From Desulfobacter sp. (GTDB lineage: Bacteria > Desulfobacterota > Desulfobacteria > Desulfobacterales > Desulfobacteraceae): a stretch of 64,000 nucleotides of DNA. Positions 50,201-57,905 of this stretch are shown in pieces. The stretch is taken from NCBI GenBank assembly GCA_028768525.1, contig CP054837.1, forward strand, positions 5,266,001 through 5,330,000. Direction: 5' to 3'. Made by a program: the position numbers and the translations under genes. Under the pieces are notes generated by a model. The model was not told the DNA's origin. It saw only the letters and a program-made list of their open reading frames with translations, and searched no databases. Position 1 is the first letter of the stretch; the number at the start of each line of letters is the position of its first letter.

Positions 50201-50602
50201 ATGACCGTTCAGATCGCATCATCTGTTCCGGACTGGAAAATCTGGTTGAGAAACGGTGAGCAGTATTTCACCGCCGCCTGCCCAAAAGGGAAGAAAAGCC
50301 GTTTTAAAGCCGATCTCCAGTACAACCTGCTTTCCATGTCCCTTGAAGGGTATGTAATGGCCATCTCCGATTATTATAATTGGCTGCCCGACAACCATAC
50401 CTACACAGATTTAATGACCGCTTTGGAACGTTTGGTCCCGCTGGACCCGGACCTCAAAGCACAGGTACTCCGGCACGAAAGTATCCAGGATATCTGCTCC
50501 ATTGAGGATTACCACCGCAGCCAACCCACAGAAAAAATGCTTGATGAATTAAAGGGTGCCGTCGCTCAAATCGGCAGGCTGGCCCGTCAAACCTGCACCT
50601 AG
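50201..50602 (+). CDS. Small helical protein, partner of the Nif11-like gene (HEPN-like?)
   Basis: 133 aa beginning MTVQIASSVPDWKIWL. Predicted all-helical and soluble. The part SLEGYVMAISDYYNWLPDNHTYTDLMTALERL (about residues 47-78) resembles the helical core of HEPN-type proteins, but without the R-x4-6-H active site of the RNase members, so I keep the assignment open. GAGG precedes the ATG. It forms an operon with the Nif11-like gene under the sigma-54 promoter; no nif gene or peptide-modification enzyme is adjacent. Confidence 0.55.
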   Translation: MTVQIASSVPDWKIWLRNGEQYFTAACPKGKKSRFKADLQYNLLSMSLEGYVMAISDYYNWLPDNHTYTDLMTALERLVPLDPDLKAQVLRHESIQDICSIEDYHRSQPTEKMLDELKGAVAQIGRLARQTCT

Positions 50603-50604
50603 GC

Positions 50605-50630
50605 TGCCCCTGTTTCAGAAACCAGGGGCA
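50605..50630 (+). terminator. Hairpin after the Nif11-like operon
   Basis: TGCCCCTG (50605-50612) pairs with CAGGGGCA (50623-50630) around a 10-base loop, directly after the stop codon of the second gene. There is no T run behind it, so it may be a Rho-independent end of poor quality or an mRNA-stabilising stem. Confidence 0.4.
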
Positions 50631-50713
50631 TGCAGCCATGGGGGTGCAAAAAAAAGGGACGCTTCACCCCGCTGGAATCAATTGTCCTGGGCTAGGGAGT
50701 AAAAAGAAACCAC

Positions 50714-51229
50714 TTAATTGAATTTAAGAACAAAAAAATGGTGGTGCATGCCGTGGTAAATTCCATCCATATTTTCACACCGCTGGAATCCCATTTTTGT
50801 AAGAATTTTTTGGGAGCCTGAATTACCTGGATTGGTAACGGATATAATCCGGTCTGTGTTTAATGATTCTTTTGCAAACCTAAGGCATTTCATGGCGGCT
50901 TCAGATGCGATGCCCATACCCCAATGGGGCCGATCAATGATATAGCCGAGTTCTAAATTCCCGGTTTCTTTAAGATACCGCAGCCCACAATACCCCACAG
51001 GAGAGCGGGGGGCTTTCAACTCAAGAACAAACATCCCGTATCCGTTTTGCCTCCAATGGGCGATGAGGGTCTCAAGTCTTTGTATGGCTTCGTTTTTAGT
51101 GCTCGGTTGGCCTTTAGGGGGGATATGCTTCATAACATCTGGATTCCCGTAAAGGTTGATGAAAAACTGTTGATCCGACATCTGGGGCATGCGAAGTGTC
51201 AGTCTATCTGTTTCAAGTTCTATGTTCAT
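50714..51229 (-). CDS. GNAT-family N-acetyltransferase (RimJ/RimL type)
   Basis: 171 aa. Acetyl-CoA-dependent transferase fold: ETDRLTLRMPQMSDQQFF at the N-terminus, YCGLRYLKETGNLELGYIID in the middle, and the acetyl-CoA loop HWGMGIASEAAMKCLRFA (R/QxxGxG/A variant) near 105. IISVTNPGNSGSQKILTKMGF is the typical end block. The substrate is unknown. It overlaps the start of its 3' neighbour (the sigma-54 activator stop) by one base and is probably in its operon. Confidence 0.85.
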   Translation of the reverse strand: MNIELETDRLTLRMPQMSDQQFFINLYGNPDVMKHIPPKGQPSTKNEAIQRLETLIAHWRQNGYGMFVLELKAPRSPVGYCGLRYLKETGNLELGYIIDRPHWGMGIASEAAMKCLRFAKESLNTDRIISVTNPGNSGSQKILTKMGFQRCENMDGIYHGMHHHFFVLKFN

Positions 51230-52722
51230 TATTTACCGCTTTTTTTTGTTTCCCATTCCAGGATGTGTTTTTTTACGGTGCGCCAGTCCAGCCGGGTGAT
51301 CCTGGCCACTTCCCCGTAGGTGCCGGCGGTCTGGTAGAGGGTGTGGCAATAGCCCCGGATGAGGCCGGCCGCATCCAGTTCCCCTTTCCGGACCCGGCTG
51401 TGGAAGCCGTTGCCGGGACCCTCCCATTCCCCGGGTGCCGGGTCGAGAATGCTTTTATAGCGGTGGTTGAGCAGGATGCTGCGCACGCATTGGGCAAACT
51501 CTCTCACGTTGCCCGGCCAGGTATAGTGACGGCCCGGGTGCCGGGCCACCGCTCCTTTGACCATATCGTTCAGATTCCTGGAAGAGGTGCCCAGAATTTT
51601 TTCAATGGTAAAGGAGAGCAGTTCGTCCATTTCATTGGGATCTTCTTTGAAGCGACGGCGCAGGGGCGGCATAAGGATCATGTCAGAGCAGAGGCGGTAA
51701 AAGAAATCCTGCCTGAGGATTTTTCCGCCGGCAATGTCTTCCACGGACCGGTTGGTGGCTGCAATAATCCGCCCCCTGAACTGCCTGGGCTCGTACCCGC
51801 CCACAGGGAAATAGGTCCGCTCTTCCAATACCTTGAGCAGTTTGATCTGAACCGGGATGGAAACCTCCCCGATTTCGTCCAGGAAAATGGCCCCGTGGGG
51901 GCTGGCCCTGTCAAATATCCCCTCCCGGTCGTGGACCGCACCGGTAAATGCCCCTTTTTTATGGCCGAAAAGCTCGGATTCAATGAGCCCCTCGGCATAC
52001 TGGGAGAGGTTCAGGGAGAGGAAGGCACGGTTGAAGCTCTCCTTAAACCGGCCGGTCTCCGGGTCAAAGGGGATATATCCTGACCGGCCGATGGCCGAGG
52101 CCACCGCCCCCTTGCCCGTACCGGTTTCTCCCAGGATGAGGGTGGAAAAATCATCCATCCGGTTCCAAAGATGGGCATCGTAGATTTCAAGGCTGTTGGT
52201 AAATACATTGTTCCACAAAGAGGCCTTCAGACGGACCATGGAGGGGCATTGCCCCTTGATGTTTTTGTCTATGAAGAAAAAGGCCCGGCGCAGCTGGAAG
52301 CTCAGGGCAAAATAATAGACGGCCATTTCCCTGTCAAATCCGTGTTGCATGAGGAATTCAATGGCCTTGTCTGCAAATCCTGCCTTGATGGGGGTGTCCC
52401 CGGCTTTAATCTGGGCCCGGATGTGGTGGTCGAACCGTTCCAGAAAGAGATGGAAAAATACAAAGAGGACGGCCGCCCTCAGGATGAGGCTGTCCTCCCC
52501 CCGGTACTGCCGGATATCCGCCTTGCCGCCTTCAAGGGTGCTGAACCCTGCCGTGATTTCCCTGACCATTCCCCCGAGCCGTTCATCAGTACCCGTTCCC
52601 CGGGGGAGCCCCGTGATCCTCAGGTCGATGTCCGTCCGTTCCCGGCTGAATGGGTTGGCTGTAACCGCGTTCCTGATCTGTGAAAAAAAACTGCGCTGTT
52701 CATGGGTGAGGGATTTATGCAT
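51229..52722 (-). CDS. Sigma-54-dependent transcriptional activator
   Basis: 497 aa. The N-terminal ~190 residues form a helical domain that is not a receiver, GAF or PAS by eye. The AAA+ domain (about 195-430) has the Walker A motif GETGTGKGAVA, the sigma-54 contact loop GAFTGA (complete), Walker B GAIFLDEIGEV and the R-finger region. A C-terminal helix-turn-helix is TYGEVARITRLDWRTVKKH. It faces the VIT/vWA operon, whose promoter has a -24/-12 element in the 200-bp gap between them, so that operon is the likely target. The input signal through the N-terminal domain is unknown. Confidence 0.9.
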   Translation of the reverse strand: MHKSLTHEQRSFFSQIRNAVTANPFSRERTDIDLRITGLPRGTGTDERLGGMVREITAGFSTLEGGKADIRQYRGEDSLILRAAVLFVFFHLFLERFDHHIRAQIKAGDTPIKAGFADKAIEFLMQHGFDREMAVYYFALSFQLRRAFFFIDKNIKGQCPSMVRLKASLWNNVFTNSLEIYDAHLWNRMDDFSTLILGETGTGKGAVASAIGRSGYIPFDPETGRFKESFNRAFLSLNLSQYAEGLIESELFGHKKGAFTGAVHDREGIFDRASPHGAIFLDEIGEVSIPVQIKLLKVLEERTYFPVGGYEPRQFRGRIIAATNRSVEDIAGGKILRQDFFYRLCSDMILMPPLRRRFKEDPNEMDELLSFTIEKILGTSSRNLNDMVKGAVARHPGRHYTWPGNVREFAQCVRSILLNHRYKSILDPAPGEWEGPGNGFHSRVRKGELDAAGLIRGYCHTLYQTAGTYGEVARITRLDWRTVKKHILEWETKKSGK

Positions 52723-52861
52723 TATTCTGCTCCTTTATTCATAATATGTATATCCATGTATGCCTCCAATGTCTATGTTTATTTTGATGAACGGAGGGTG
52801 TGATTGTGTATTTTCTTATAATTCTCTTTTATTTCATATGGTTATGGAGGTTGTTTGTGTG

Positions 52862-52877
52862 TGGCACGCAATTTGAT
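52862..52877 (+). promoter_or_regulatory. Sigma-54-type promoter of the VIT/vWA-rhombosortase operon
   Basis: TGGCACGCAATTTGAT has GG (52863-52864), 10 bp, then GA (52875-52876) in place of the consensus GC; the -24 part is perfect and TTG of the -12 part is kept. It lies 44 bp upstream of the vWA gene start and downstream of the divergent sigma-54 activator gene. Confidence 0.68.
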
Positions 52878-52920
52878 CTATAGGGGGCAGAACTTGAAAC
52901 CCCAAATAGAGGAGAATGTG

Positions 52921-54945
52921 ATGAAACGATTTAAATTTATGGCCGTTTTGGCAATCATGGCCCTAATTGCCCTGGCCGGTATGGCATCCAATTCAACGGC
53001 AGCCGGTCTGCTCAAGCCGGTGGATGGAGGCGATTCGACCCTGGGGATGAAATCCCACCGGGTGGATGTCACCATCAATAACGGCTTTGCCCGGACCGAG
53101 GTGGACCAGATCTTTTTCAACTCCGGCACCAGGGACCTTGAGGCGGTTTACTCCTTTCCGGTGCCCAAGGATGCCAGCCTGTCGGAACTGAGTCTGTGGA
53201 TTAACGGAAAAGAGGTGGTGGGCGAGGTCCTGGAAAAGGAGCAGGCCAGGAAAACCTATGCCGACCAGAAAGCCCGGGGCAACCAAGCGGCCGTGGCCGA
53301 AAAGAACGATTACAAGACCTTTGATGTAAAGGTTTATCCCGTGGCGGCCAATGCCGACACCCGGATCCGCCTGGTCTATTATCAGCCCCTGGAAATCGAC
53401 CTGAATGTGGGCCGGTATGTCTATCCCCTGGAAGCGGGCAATGTGGATGAGGAACGCATCGCCTTCTGGGAAACCGACACCCGGGTGAAGGAGCGGTTTT
53501 CCTTCCATGCCGCCCTGAAGTCGTCCTTTCCGGTGAAGGATATCCGCATGCCCGGCTACCAGAACCAGGCGGTGATCACAGGACCTGGCGCTGAAGGAGC
53601 GGGCGAAGAGGGAGAAACGGCTGCCCATGATATCCGCCTGGATTTTCCCGAAGGCGGCAGCCTGGATAAGGATATTGTGCTCTATTACCGGCTGGACGAC
53701 ACGGTGCCGGCCCGGGTGGAGCTGGTGCCCTTTCGCGAAGCAGGGGAAAGGGAGGGTAAATTCATGCTGGTCATCACCCCCGGTGCGGACCTTGCGCCCA
53801 TCACCGCAGGGGCCGACTGGACCTTTGTCCTGGATGTCTCCGGCAGCATGGGCGGTTCTAAGATTTCCACCCTGGTGGCCGGTGTCAGGAAATCCATCAA
53901 GAAAATGACCCCGGACCACCGGTTCAGGATCATCACCTTCAACGACAGGGCCAGAGAGATCACCCGGGGATTTATCCCGGCTACACCGGAAAATGTGGCG
54001 AAGGCTGCCGTTCTCCTGGATACCGTGGAAGCCGGTGGCAGCACCAACCTTTATGACGGACTGGAGCGGGCCTACGGCGGCCTGGATGCCGACAGGATCA
54101 ACGGGATTATCCTGGTCACCGACGGGGTGGCCAATGTGGGGCCGTCCACCCATGCCGAGCTGCTGGATCTCCATCGGAAACACGACTGCCGGCTCTTTAC
54201 CTTTGTCATCGGCAACAGTGCCAACCAGCCTCTGCTAGGGGACCTGGCCGAGGCATCCGGGGGCTTTTCCATGAATATCTCTTCCCATGATGACCTCATC
54301 GGCCGGATCCTCCAGGCAAAGACCAAAATGGTCCACCAGAGCCTCTATGATACCCGGGTCCGGTTCAAAGGGGAAAATGTGACCCAACTGACCCCTGGCG
54401 ATCTAGGCAACCTCTACCAGGGCCAGCAGATCGTGATCTTCGGCGCCTATGATTCACCCGGGCGGGTGGGGGTTGAGCTGAGCGGCAGAATCGACGGACG
54501 TGAGGCTGTATGGACCACACAGGCCCTCCTGCCGGAAACCGACACGGAGAATCCGGAAATCGAGCGGCTCTGGGCCATGTCCACCATAAAAGACCTTATG
54601 AAAACCATCCGGGCCTCCGGGAATCCTGGCGAACTCAAAGAGGCGGTGGTGGATCTGGCCACTGAATATTCCCTGGTCACCGATTACACTTCCATGGTGG
54701 TTCTCTCTGAGCAGGAGATGGAGGCGGCCGGCATTGAGAGAAAGAATGCCAAACGGGTGGAAAAGGAACGAAAGGCCCAGGCCGCCAGAGCCAAGGCCCC
54801 GGCCAAGGATTATCGGGTGTCCAGGGATGAATCTGCCAAACCCATGTTTGCCAATAAGCCTTCCCCCGGCATCGGCACCGGGGCATTGGGACCCCTTTTT
54901 CTGGGACTGGCCTGCCTGCTCCGCCGGTTCCGGTCCCGCAAGTGA
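52921..54945 (+). CDS. VIT and vWA domain surface protein with C-terminal sorting tail
   Basis: 674 aa from ATG 52921 (GAGGAG upstream; earlier in-frame codons are rejected). A signal peptide (core FMAVLAIMALIALAGMA) is followed by a VIT domain (about 30-160, SFPVPKDASLSELSLWING, EVLEKEQARKTYADQKARG) and a vWA domain (about 300-470) with an intact metal site DVSGSMGGS and TNLYDGL. The C-terminus has a Gly-rich turn (PGIGTGALG), one membrane helix (PLFLGLACLL) and RRFRSRK: the tripartite tail that rhombosortases cut. A rhomboid protease is coded 83 bp downstream. The related proteobacterial VIT/vWA proteins are sortase substrates; here the processing enzyme appears to be a rhomboid. Binding partner unknown. 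Confidence 0.85.
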   Translation: MKRFKFMAVLAIMALIALAGMASNSTAAGLLKPVDGGDSTLGMKSHRVDVTINNGFARTEVDQIFFNSGTRDLEAVYSFPVPKDASLSELSLWINGKEVVGEVLEKEQARKTYADQKARGNQAAVAEKNDYKTFDVKVYPVAANADTRIRLVYYQPLEIDLNVGRYVYPLEAGNVDEERIAFWETDTRVKERFSFHAALKSSFPVKDIRMPGYQNQAVITGPGAEGAGEEGETAAHDIRLDFPEGGSLDKDIVLYYRLDDTVPARVELVPFREAGEREGKFMLVITPGADLAPITAGADWTFVLDVSGSMGGSKISTLVAGVRKSIKKMTPDHRFRIITFNDRAREITRGFIPATPENVAKAAVLLDTVEAGGSTNLYDGLERAYGGLDADRINGIILVTDGVANVGPSTHAELLDLHRKHDCRLFTFVIGNSANQPLLGDLAEASGGFSMNISSHDDLIGRILQAKTKMVHQSLYDTRVRFKGENVTQLTPGDLGNLYQGQQIVIFGAYDSPGRVGVELSGRIDGREAVWTTQALLPETDTENPEIERLWAMSTIKDLMKTIRASGNPGELKEAVVDLATEYSLVTDYTSMVVLSEQEMEAAGIERKNAKRVEKERKAQAARAKAPAKDYRVSRDESAKPMFANKPSPGIGTGALGPLFLGLACLLRRFRSRK

Positions 54946-55027
54946 TGGAAAGAACTGAATGCTGATCCTGGCGGGCGCCTGCAGCGATCGGGGCAGGCGT
55001 CCCCCCGCCGGTTATAAGGAAAAAAGA

Positions 55028-55657
55028 ATGAAAAAAAATAAAATAGCCGAATTGTTAGTCTTTACGCTGGGCCTTCTGGTGTTGAATTCCCACCTGCTGT
55101 ATGGATCGGCTGAAAATCCGCTGGTCTACCACCCGGGCCGGTCCGGCATCATGGGGGCCGCCGCCCTGGTCCTCCACCCCTTTGTCCATGTCAGCCTTTA
55201 CCATTTTGTCCTTGATGCCGGCGCATTCCTTTTGCTCTGGTTCGGGCTGAGGGCATCCTTTGCCCGGCGGAGCGCCTATCTGGCCCTCAGCGGTCTCTTC
55301 AGTTTTATATTTGTAACAAAGTTGGCACCTGCGGCTGCAGCGCCTGGCTTCTGCGGTCTTTCCGGCATCGGCCACGGTCTGATGGCTGTGCTCTGCCTTG
55401 AAATGGCCAGGGAAAAATCCCTGCAGGGACTGGCGCTTCTCAGCCTGGCCGCCGTTGCTGCAAAAAGCGTGTATGAAGTGGGATCCGGCAATGTCCTGTT
55501 TTCTGCCATGCATATGGGAATGTGCGGGAACCCGGTGCCTGCCAGCCATGCCGGCGGCCTTCTGGGCGGGATGGCCGGCTTTGCTCTGTTTAATTTCAGG
55601 GGATTCAAAATTGGATCCCTGGATTGGTTTGACCTCAGGTTCGGACCAAAGGCCTGA
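55028..55657 (+). CDS. Rhombosortase-like rhomboid protease, copy 1
   Basis: 209 aa from ATG 55028 (AAGGA upstream). Six membrane segments are predicted. Rhomboid features: HVSLYHFVLDAG in helix 2 (His kept, usual Asn replaced by Asp), the catalytic Ser in GLSGIGHG and the catalytic His in ASHAGGLLGG. The protein is minimal, as rhombosortases are, without extra domains. It follows the VIT/vWA gene whose product carries a matching C-terminal tail. Between the genes is an inverted repeat (GCGCCTGC...GCAGGCG near 54975-54998). It cleaves tails of exported proteins in the inner membrane (family knowledge; specificity for this neighbour is inference). Confidence 0.82.
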   Translation: MKKNKIAELLVFTLGLLVLNSHLLYGSAENPLVYHPGRSGIMGAAALVLHPFVHVSLYHFVLDAGAFLLLWFGLRASFARRSAYLALSGLFSFIFVTKLAPAAAAPGFCGLSGIGHGLMAVLCLEMAREKSLQGLALLSLAAVAAKSVYEVGSGNVLFSAMHMGMCGNPVPASHAGGLLGGMAGFALFNFRGFKIGSLDWFDLRFGPKA

Positions 55658-55697
55658 TATAAAAAATAGTCTTTTCACCTATGGGAGGAATACTAAA

Positions 55698-56537
55698 ATG
55701 AGATGCATGAAATTTATAATTCTGATCTTATCGGCAGCAGCTGTTTTTACCGGTCTGTCCGGATGTGCCGTCCGGTCTGCCCATCACCACAGCAGCAGCG
55801 TGGTGCAATATCTTTATCCGAATCAGGAGAACCATGTAAAAATTACAGGTATGCCCAGACTGTCCCTGCCCTTGAGGGTGGGGATTGCATTTGTACCGGA
55901 AAACAGCGGGAGGGGCCGTGCATTGACAGAAACCGATAAAATGGAATTGATGGCAGAGGTCCGCCGGCATTTTAATCGCTACGAATTTGTAGGATCCATT
56001 GAACTCATCCCATCTGCCTATCTTCAAAAAGAGGGGGGCTTTGCCAACCTGGACCAAATTCGTACCATGTACGGCGTTGATGTAATGGCGCTGCTTTCCT
56101 ATGATCAGACACAATTCACCGATGAAGGCGTTGCATCCATTACCTATTGGACCATCATCGGAGCATATATCATCCCCGGGGAGAAAAATGCCACCCATAC
56201 CATGGTGGATGCGACGGTTTACGATATTCAAAGCCGGAAACTGCTTTTCCGGGCGCCGGGGGTAAGCCATATCAAAAGCAATGCCACACCGGTCAATTTG
56301 TCGGAGCAGCTTCGCAAGGACAGTATTAAAAGCTTTAAATATGCAAGCGCGGACCTGATCAGAAATCTTGACGCCCAGCTTCAATTGTTTAAAGAAAAAG
56401 TCAAGGCAGCGCCGGATGCGTATCAGATATCCCATGGCCCTGGGTATACCGGCGGCGGAAGCCTTGATGCGACACTGCTGGCGGGACTTGCCTTTTTGGG
56501 AGGATGCGGGGTATGGCAGAGGATACGGAAACAATGA
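55698..56537 (+). CDS. Lipoprotein with C-terminal GlyGly-type sorting tail (rhombotarget lipoprotein-like)
   Basis: 279 aa from ATG 55698 (GGGAGGA 8 bases upstream). It has a lipoprotein signal peptide with lipobox LSGC near residue 23, so it is lipidated at one end. The body (about 60-225) contains LRVGIAFVPENSG and MYGVDVMALLSYDQTQF, without a known catalytic motif. The C-terminus reads YTGGGSLDATLLAGLAFLGG plus VWQRIRKQ, i.e. Gly-rich motif, membrane helix and basic end, the pattern removed by rhombosortase. Its stop codon overlaps the start of a second rhomboid protease gene. This layout matches what I recall as the rhombotarget lipoprotein family. Function unknown. Confidence 0.82.
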   Translation: MRCMKFIILILSAAAVFTGLSGCAVRSAHHHSSSVVQYLYPNQENHVKITGMPRLSLPLRVGIAFVPENSGRGRALTETDKMELMAEVRRHFNRYEFVGSIELIPSAYLQKEGGFANLDQIRTMYGVDVMALLSYDQTQFTDEGVASITYWTIIGAYIIPGEKNATHTMVDATVYDIQSRKLLFRAPGVSHIKSNATPVNLSEQLRKDSIKSFKYASADLIRNLDAQLQLFKEKVKAAPDAYQISHGPGYTGGGSLDATLLAGLAFLGGCGVWQRIRKQ

Positions 56538-57118
56538 TATCCAGGCCGCCGCTGGTGACGCTTGTCATCCTTCTGATTTGTTTGGCAGCCTGGGGGAGCC
56601 CGCAATTATCCCGATTGCTGATTTACGACCGCAGGGCAATTGCAGACGGTGAAATCTGGCGCCTGTTCACTGCCCATTTTGTCCATTTTACCGGCAGCCA
56701 CCTTGCCTATAATATGACGGTCTTTACCGGTGCAGGGTGGCTGGTAGAGTCAAAAGGCCGTTGCCGTTTTATATGGCTTTATATCCTGACGGCCATGGGC
56801 GTTGGCATGCAACTGTTCGTGGGCCGCCCCGGTATGGGGTACTACGGAGGAATATCCGGGGTGGCCTGCGGGGTTTTGTTTTATGGTGCGCTTACGTATA
56901 TGGGTGACGCTCCCTGGCGAAGGATCAGCATTTGCACCATCTTCTGTCTTCTTGGCAAAGTCGTTTTGGAATTGGGGTGTAACATATGGGTAATCCCCCA
57001 CTGGTCGCGCCCTTTTGTTCCCATGTCCGAAAGCCACGGTATGGGAGTTGTCTGTGCCGGTATCTTTTATCTTTTTGCCCTTCCGGGCAGAAGGCCTACT
57101 TTGACGGGTGCCCCTTGA
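56534..57118 (+). CDS. Rhombosortase-like rhomboid protease, copy 2
   Basis: 194 aa from ATG 56534, which overlaps the lipoprotein stop (ATGA) and puts the first membrane segment (LVTLVILLICLAAW) right after the N-terminus; ATG 56513 with GGGAGG upstream is an alternative. Rhomboid motifs are HFTGSHLAYNMTVF in helix 2 (His and Asn both kept), catalytic Ser in GGISGVACG and catalytic His in SESHGMGVV. About six membrane helices. It differs clearly from copy 1 in sequence, and each copy is next to one tailed protein, so each may be specific (inference). Confidence 0.82.
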   Translation: MISRPPLVTLVILLICLAAWGSPQLSRLLIYDRRAIADGEIWRLFTAHFVHFTGSHLAYNMTVFTGAGWLVESKGRCRFIWLYILTAMGVGMQLFVGRPGMGYYGGISGVACGVLFYGALTYMGDAPWRRISICTIFCLLGKVVLELGCNIWVIPHWSRPFVPMSESHGMGVVCAGIFYLFALPGRRPTLTGAP

Positions 57119-57143
57119 CGGGTGTATACCCCCGGGGTAGGAT
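57115..57143 (+). promoter_or_regulatory. Predicted promoter of the cobalamin adenosyltransferase gene
   Basis: TTGACG (57115-57120) and TAGGAT (57138-57143) are 17 bp apart. TTGACGGGTG occurs twice in tandem, at 57101-57110 and 57115-57124. The promoter overlaps the stop of the second rhomboid gene. Confidence 0.4.
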
Positions 57144-57219
57144 GCTTTGTGAACTGGATAATATGACGGTTGCTCAATATGATCAATGGATTAATTCTGT
57201 TCTGGAGGCGGGGATATGA
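57142..57219 (+). CDS. Possible 25-codon leader ORF ending in the adenosyltransferase start
   Basis: ATG 57142 opens a 25-codon frame (MLCELDNMTVAQYDQWINSV...) whose TGA overlaps the ATG of the adenosyltransferase as ATGA. A second ATG at 57163 gives 18 residues. The sequence is hydrophilic and looks protein-like, but lies close to the predicted transcription start. It may be a translation-coupling leader or a remnant of a longer gene. No cobalamin riboswitch is seen here. Confidence 0.3.
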   Translation: MLCELDNMTVAQYDQWINSVLEAGI

Positions 57220-57791
57220 AAGTCTATACAGGTAAGGGGGACGAGGGAAAAACCAGTCTGTTCAGCGGGGAGCGGATCCTGAAATCCCATCCCCGGATTG
57301 AGGCTTATGGTGAAATTGACGAACTCAATTCCCTATTGGGGACGGTCAAGGCATCCTGGGAGATCGACGATCCCGGGCTGGGGCTGGAAATCGACCGCAT
57401 CCAGGGGCAGCTTTTGGATGCCGGGGCCTGGCTGGCCACCACCCCGGGTTCACGGTCTGTCTCTTTTCTCCCTCCTTTTACCGAAACGCCGGCAAAAGAG
57501 CTGGAATCCGCCATTGACGACATGTCGGAAGAACTGCCGGAATTAAAGCAGTTTATCCTGCCCCAGGGGCATTTGTCCGCCGCCATGGCCCAGACGGCCC
57601 GTGCCGTCTGCCGGAGGGCGGAGCGCAGGGTCATTGCCTTTGCCCCGGAAGGTCCCGGGAAAGATCAGGGGGGCGATAGTCTCGGGCATATCCTGGTTTT
57701 TTTAAACCGCCTGTCTGACTATCTGTTTGTTCTTGCCAGATACCTGAACAAGAGGCACGGGGCGGCTGATACCCTGTGGCCCTCCCAATAA
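57216..57791 (+). CDS. Cob(I)yrinic acid a,c-diamide/cob(I)alamin adenosyltransferase (PduO type)
   Basis: 191 aa. Adenosylates cobalamin from ATP to give the coenzyme. Diagnostic parts are YTGKGDEGKTSLFSGERI at the N-terminus (ATP-binding), AYGEIDELNSLLG near residue 30, and QTARAVCRRAERRVI near 130 followed by YLFVLARYLNKR. This is the PduO/MMAB trimer type, not CobA or EutT. The product would serve B12 enzymes such as methylmalonyl-CoA mutase, which are common in propionate-using sulfate reducers (none is coded here). It has no neighbours in B12 synthesis; the orphan cobalamin riboswitch lies 43 kb away. Confidence 0.93.
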   Translation: MKVYTGKGDEGKTSLFSGERILKSHPRIEAYGEIDELNSLLGTVKASWEIDDPGLGLEIDRIQGQLLDAGAWLATTPGSRSVSFLPPFTETPAKELESAIDDMSEELPELKQFILPQGHLSAAMAQTARAVCRRAERRVIAFAPEGPGKDQGGDSLGHILVFLNRLSDYLFVLARYLNKRHGAADTLWPSQ

Positions 57792-57905
57792 GGGGGGCAC
57801 CGTTTCCCATACCCTTTTTCGCCGGGACGGAATGCTGGGTTGTATAACCCTGGTTCTGAATGGTATAAATGCGAATCCAATATTAGAATCTTTAACCTTT
57901 TCGGG

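Noticed and set aside
52993..54183. A 396-codon antisense frame over the vWA gene
   Set aside because: Same reasoning: the plus-strand VIT and vWA motifs are certain, and the antisense product has no protein-like pattern.
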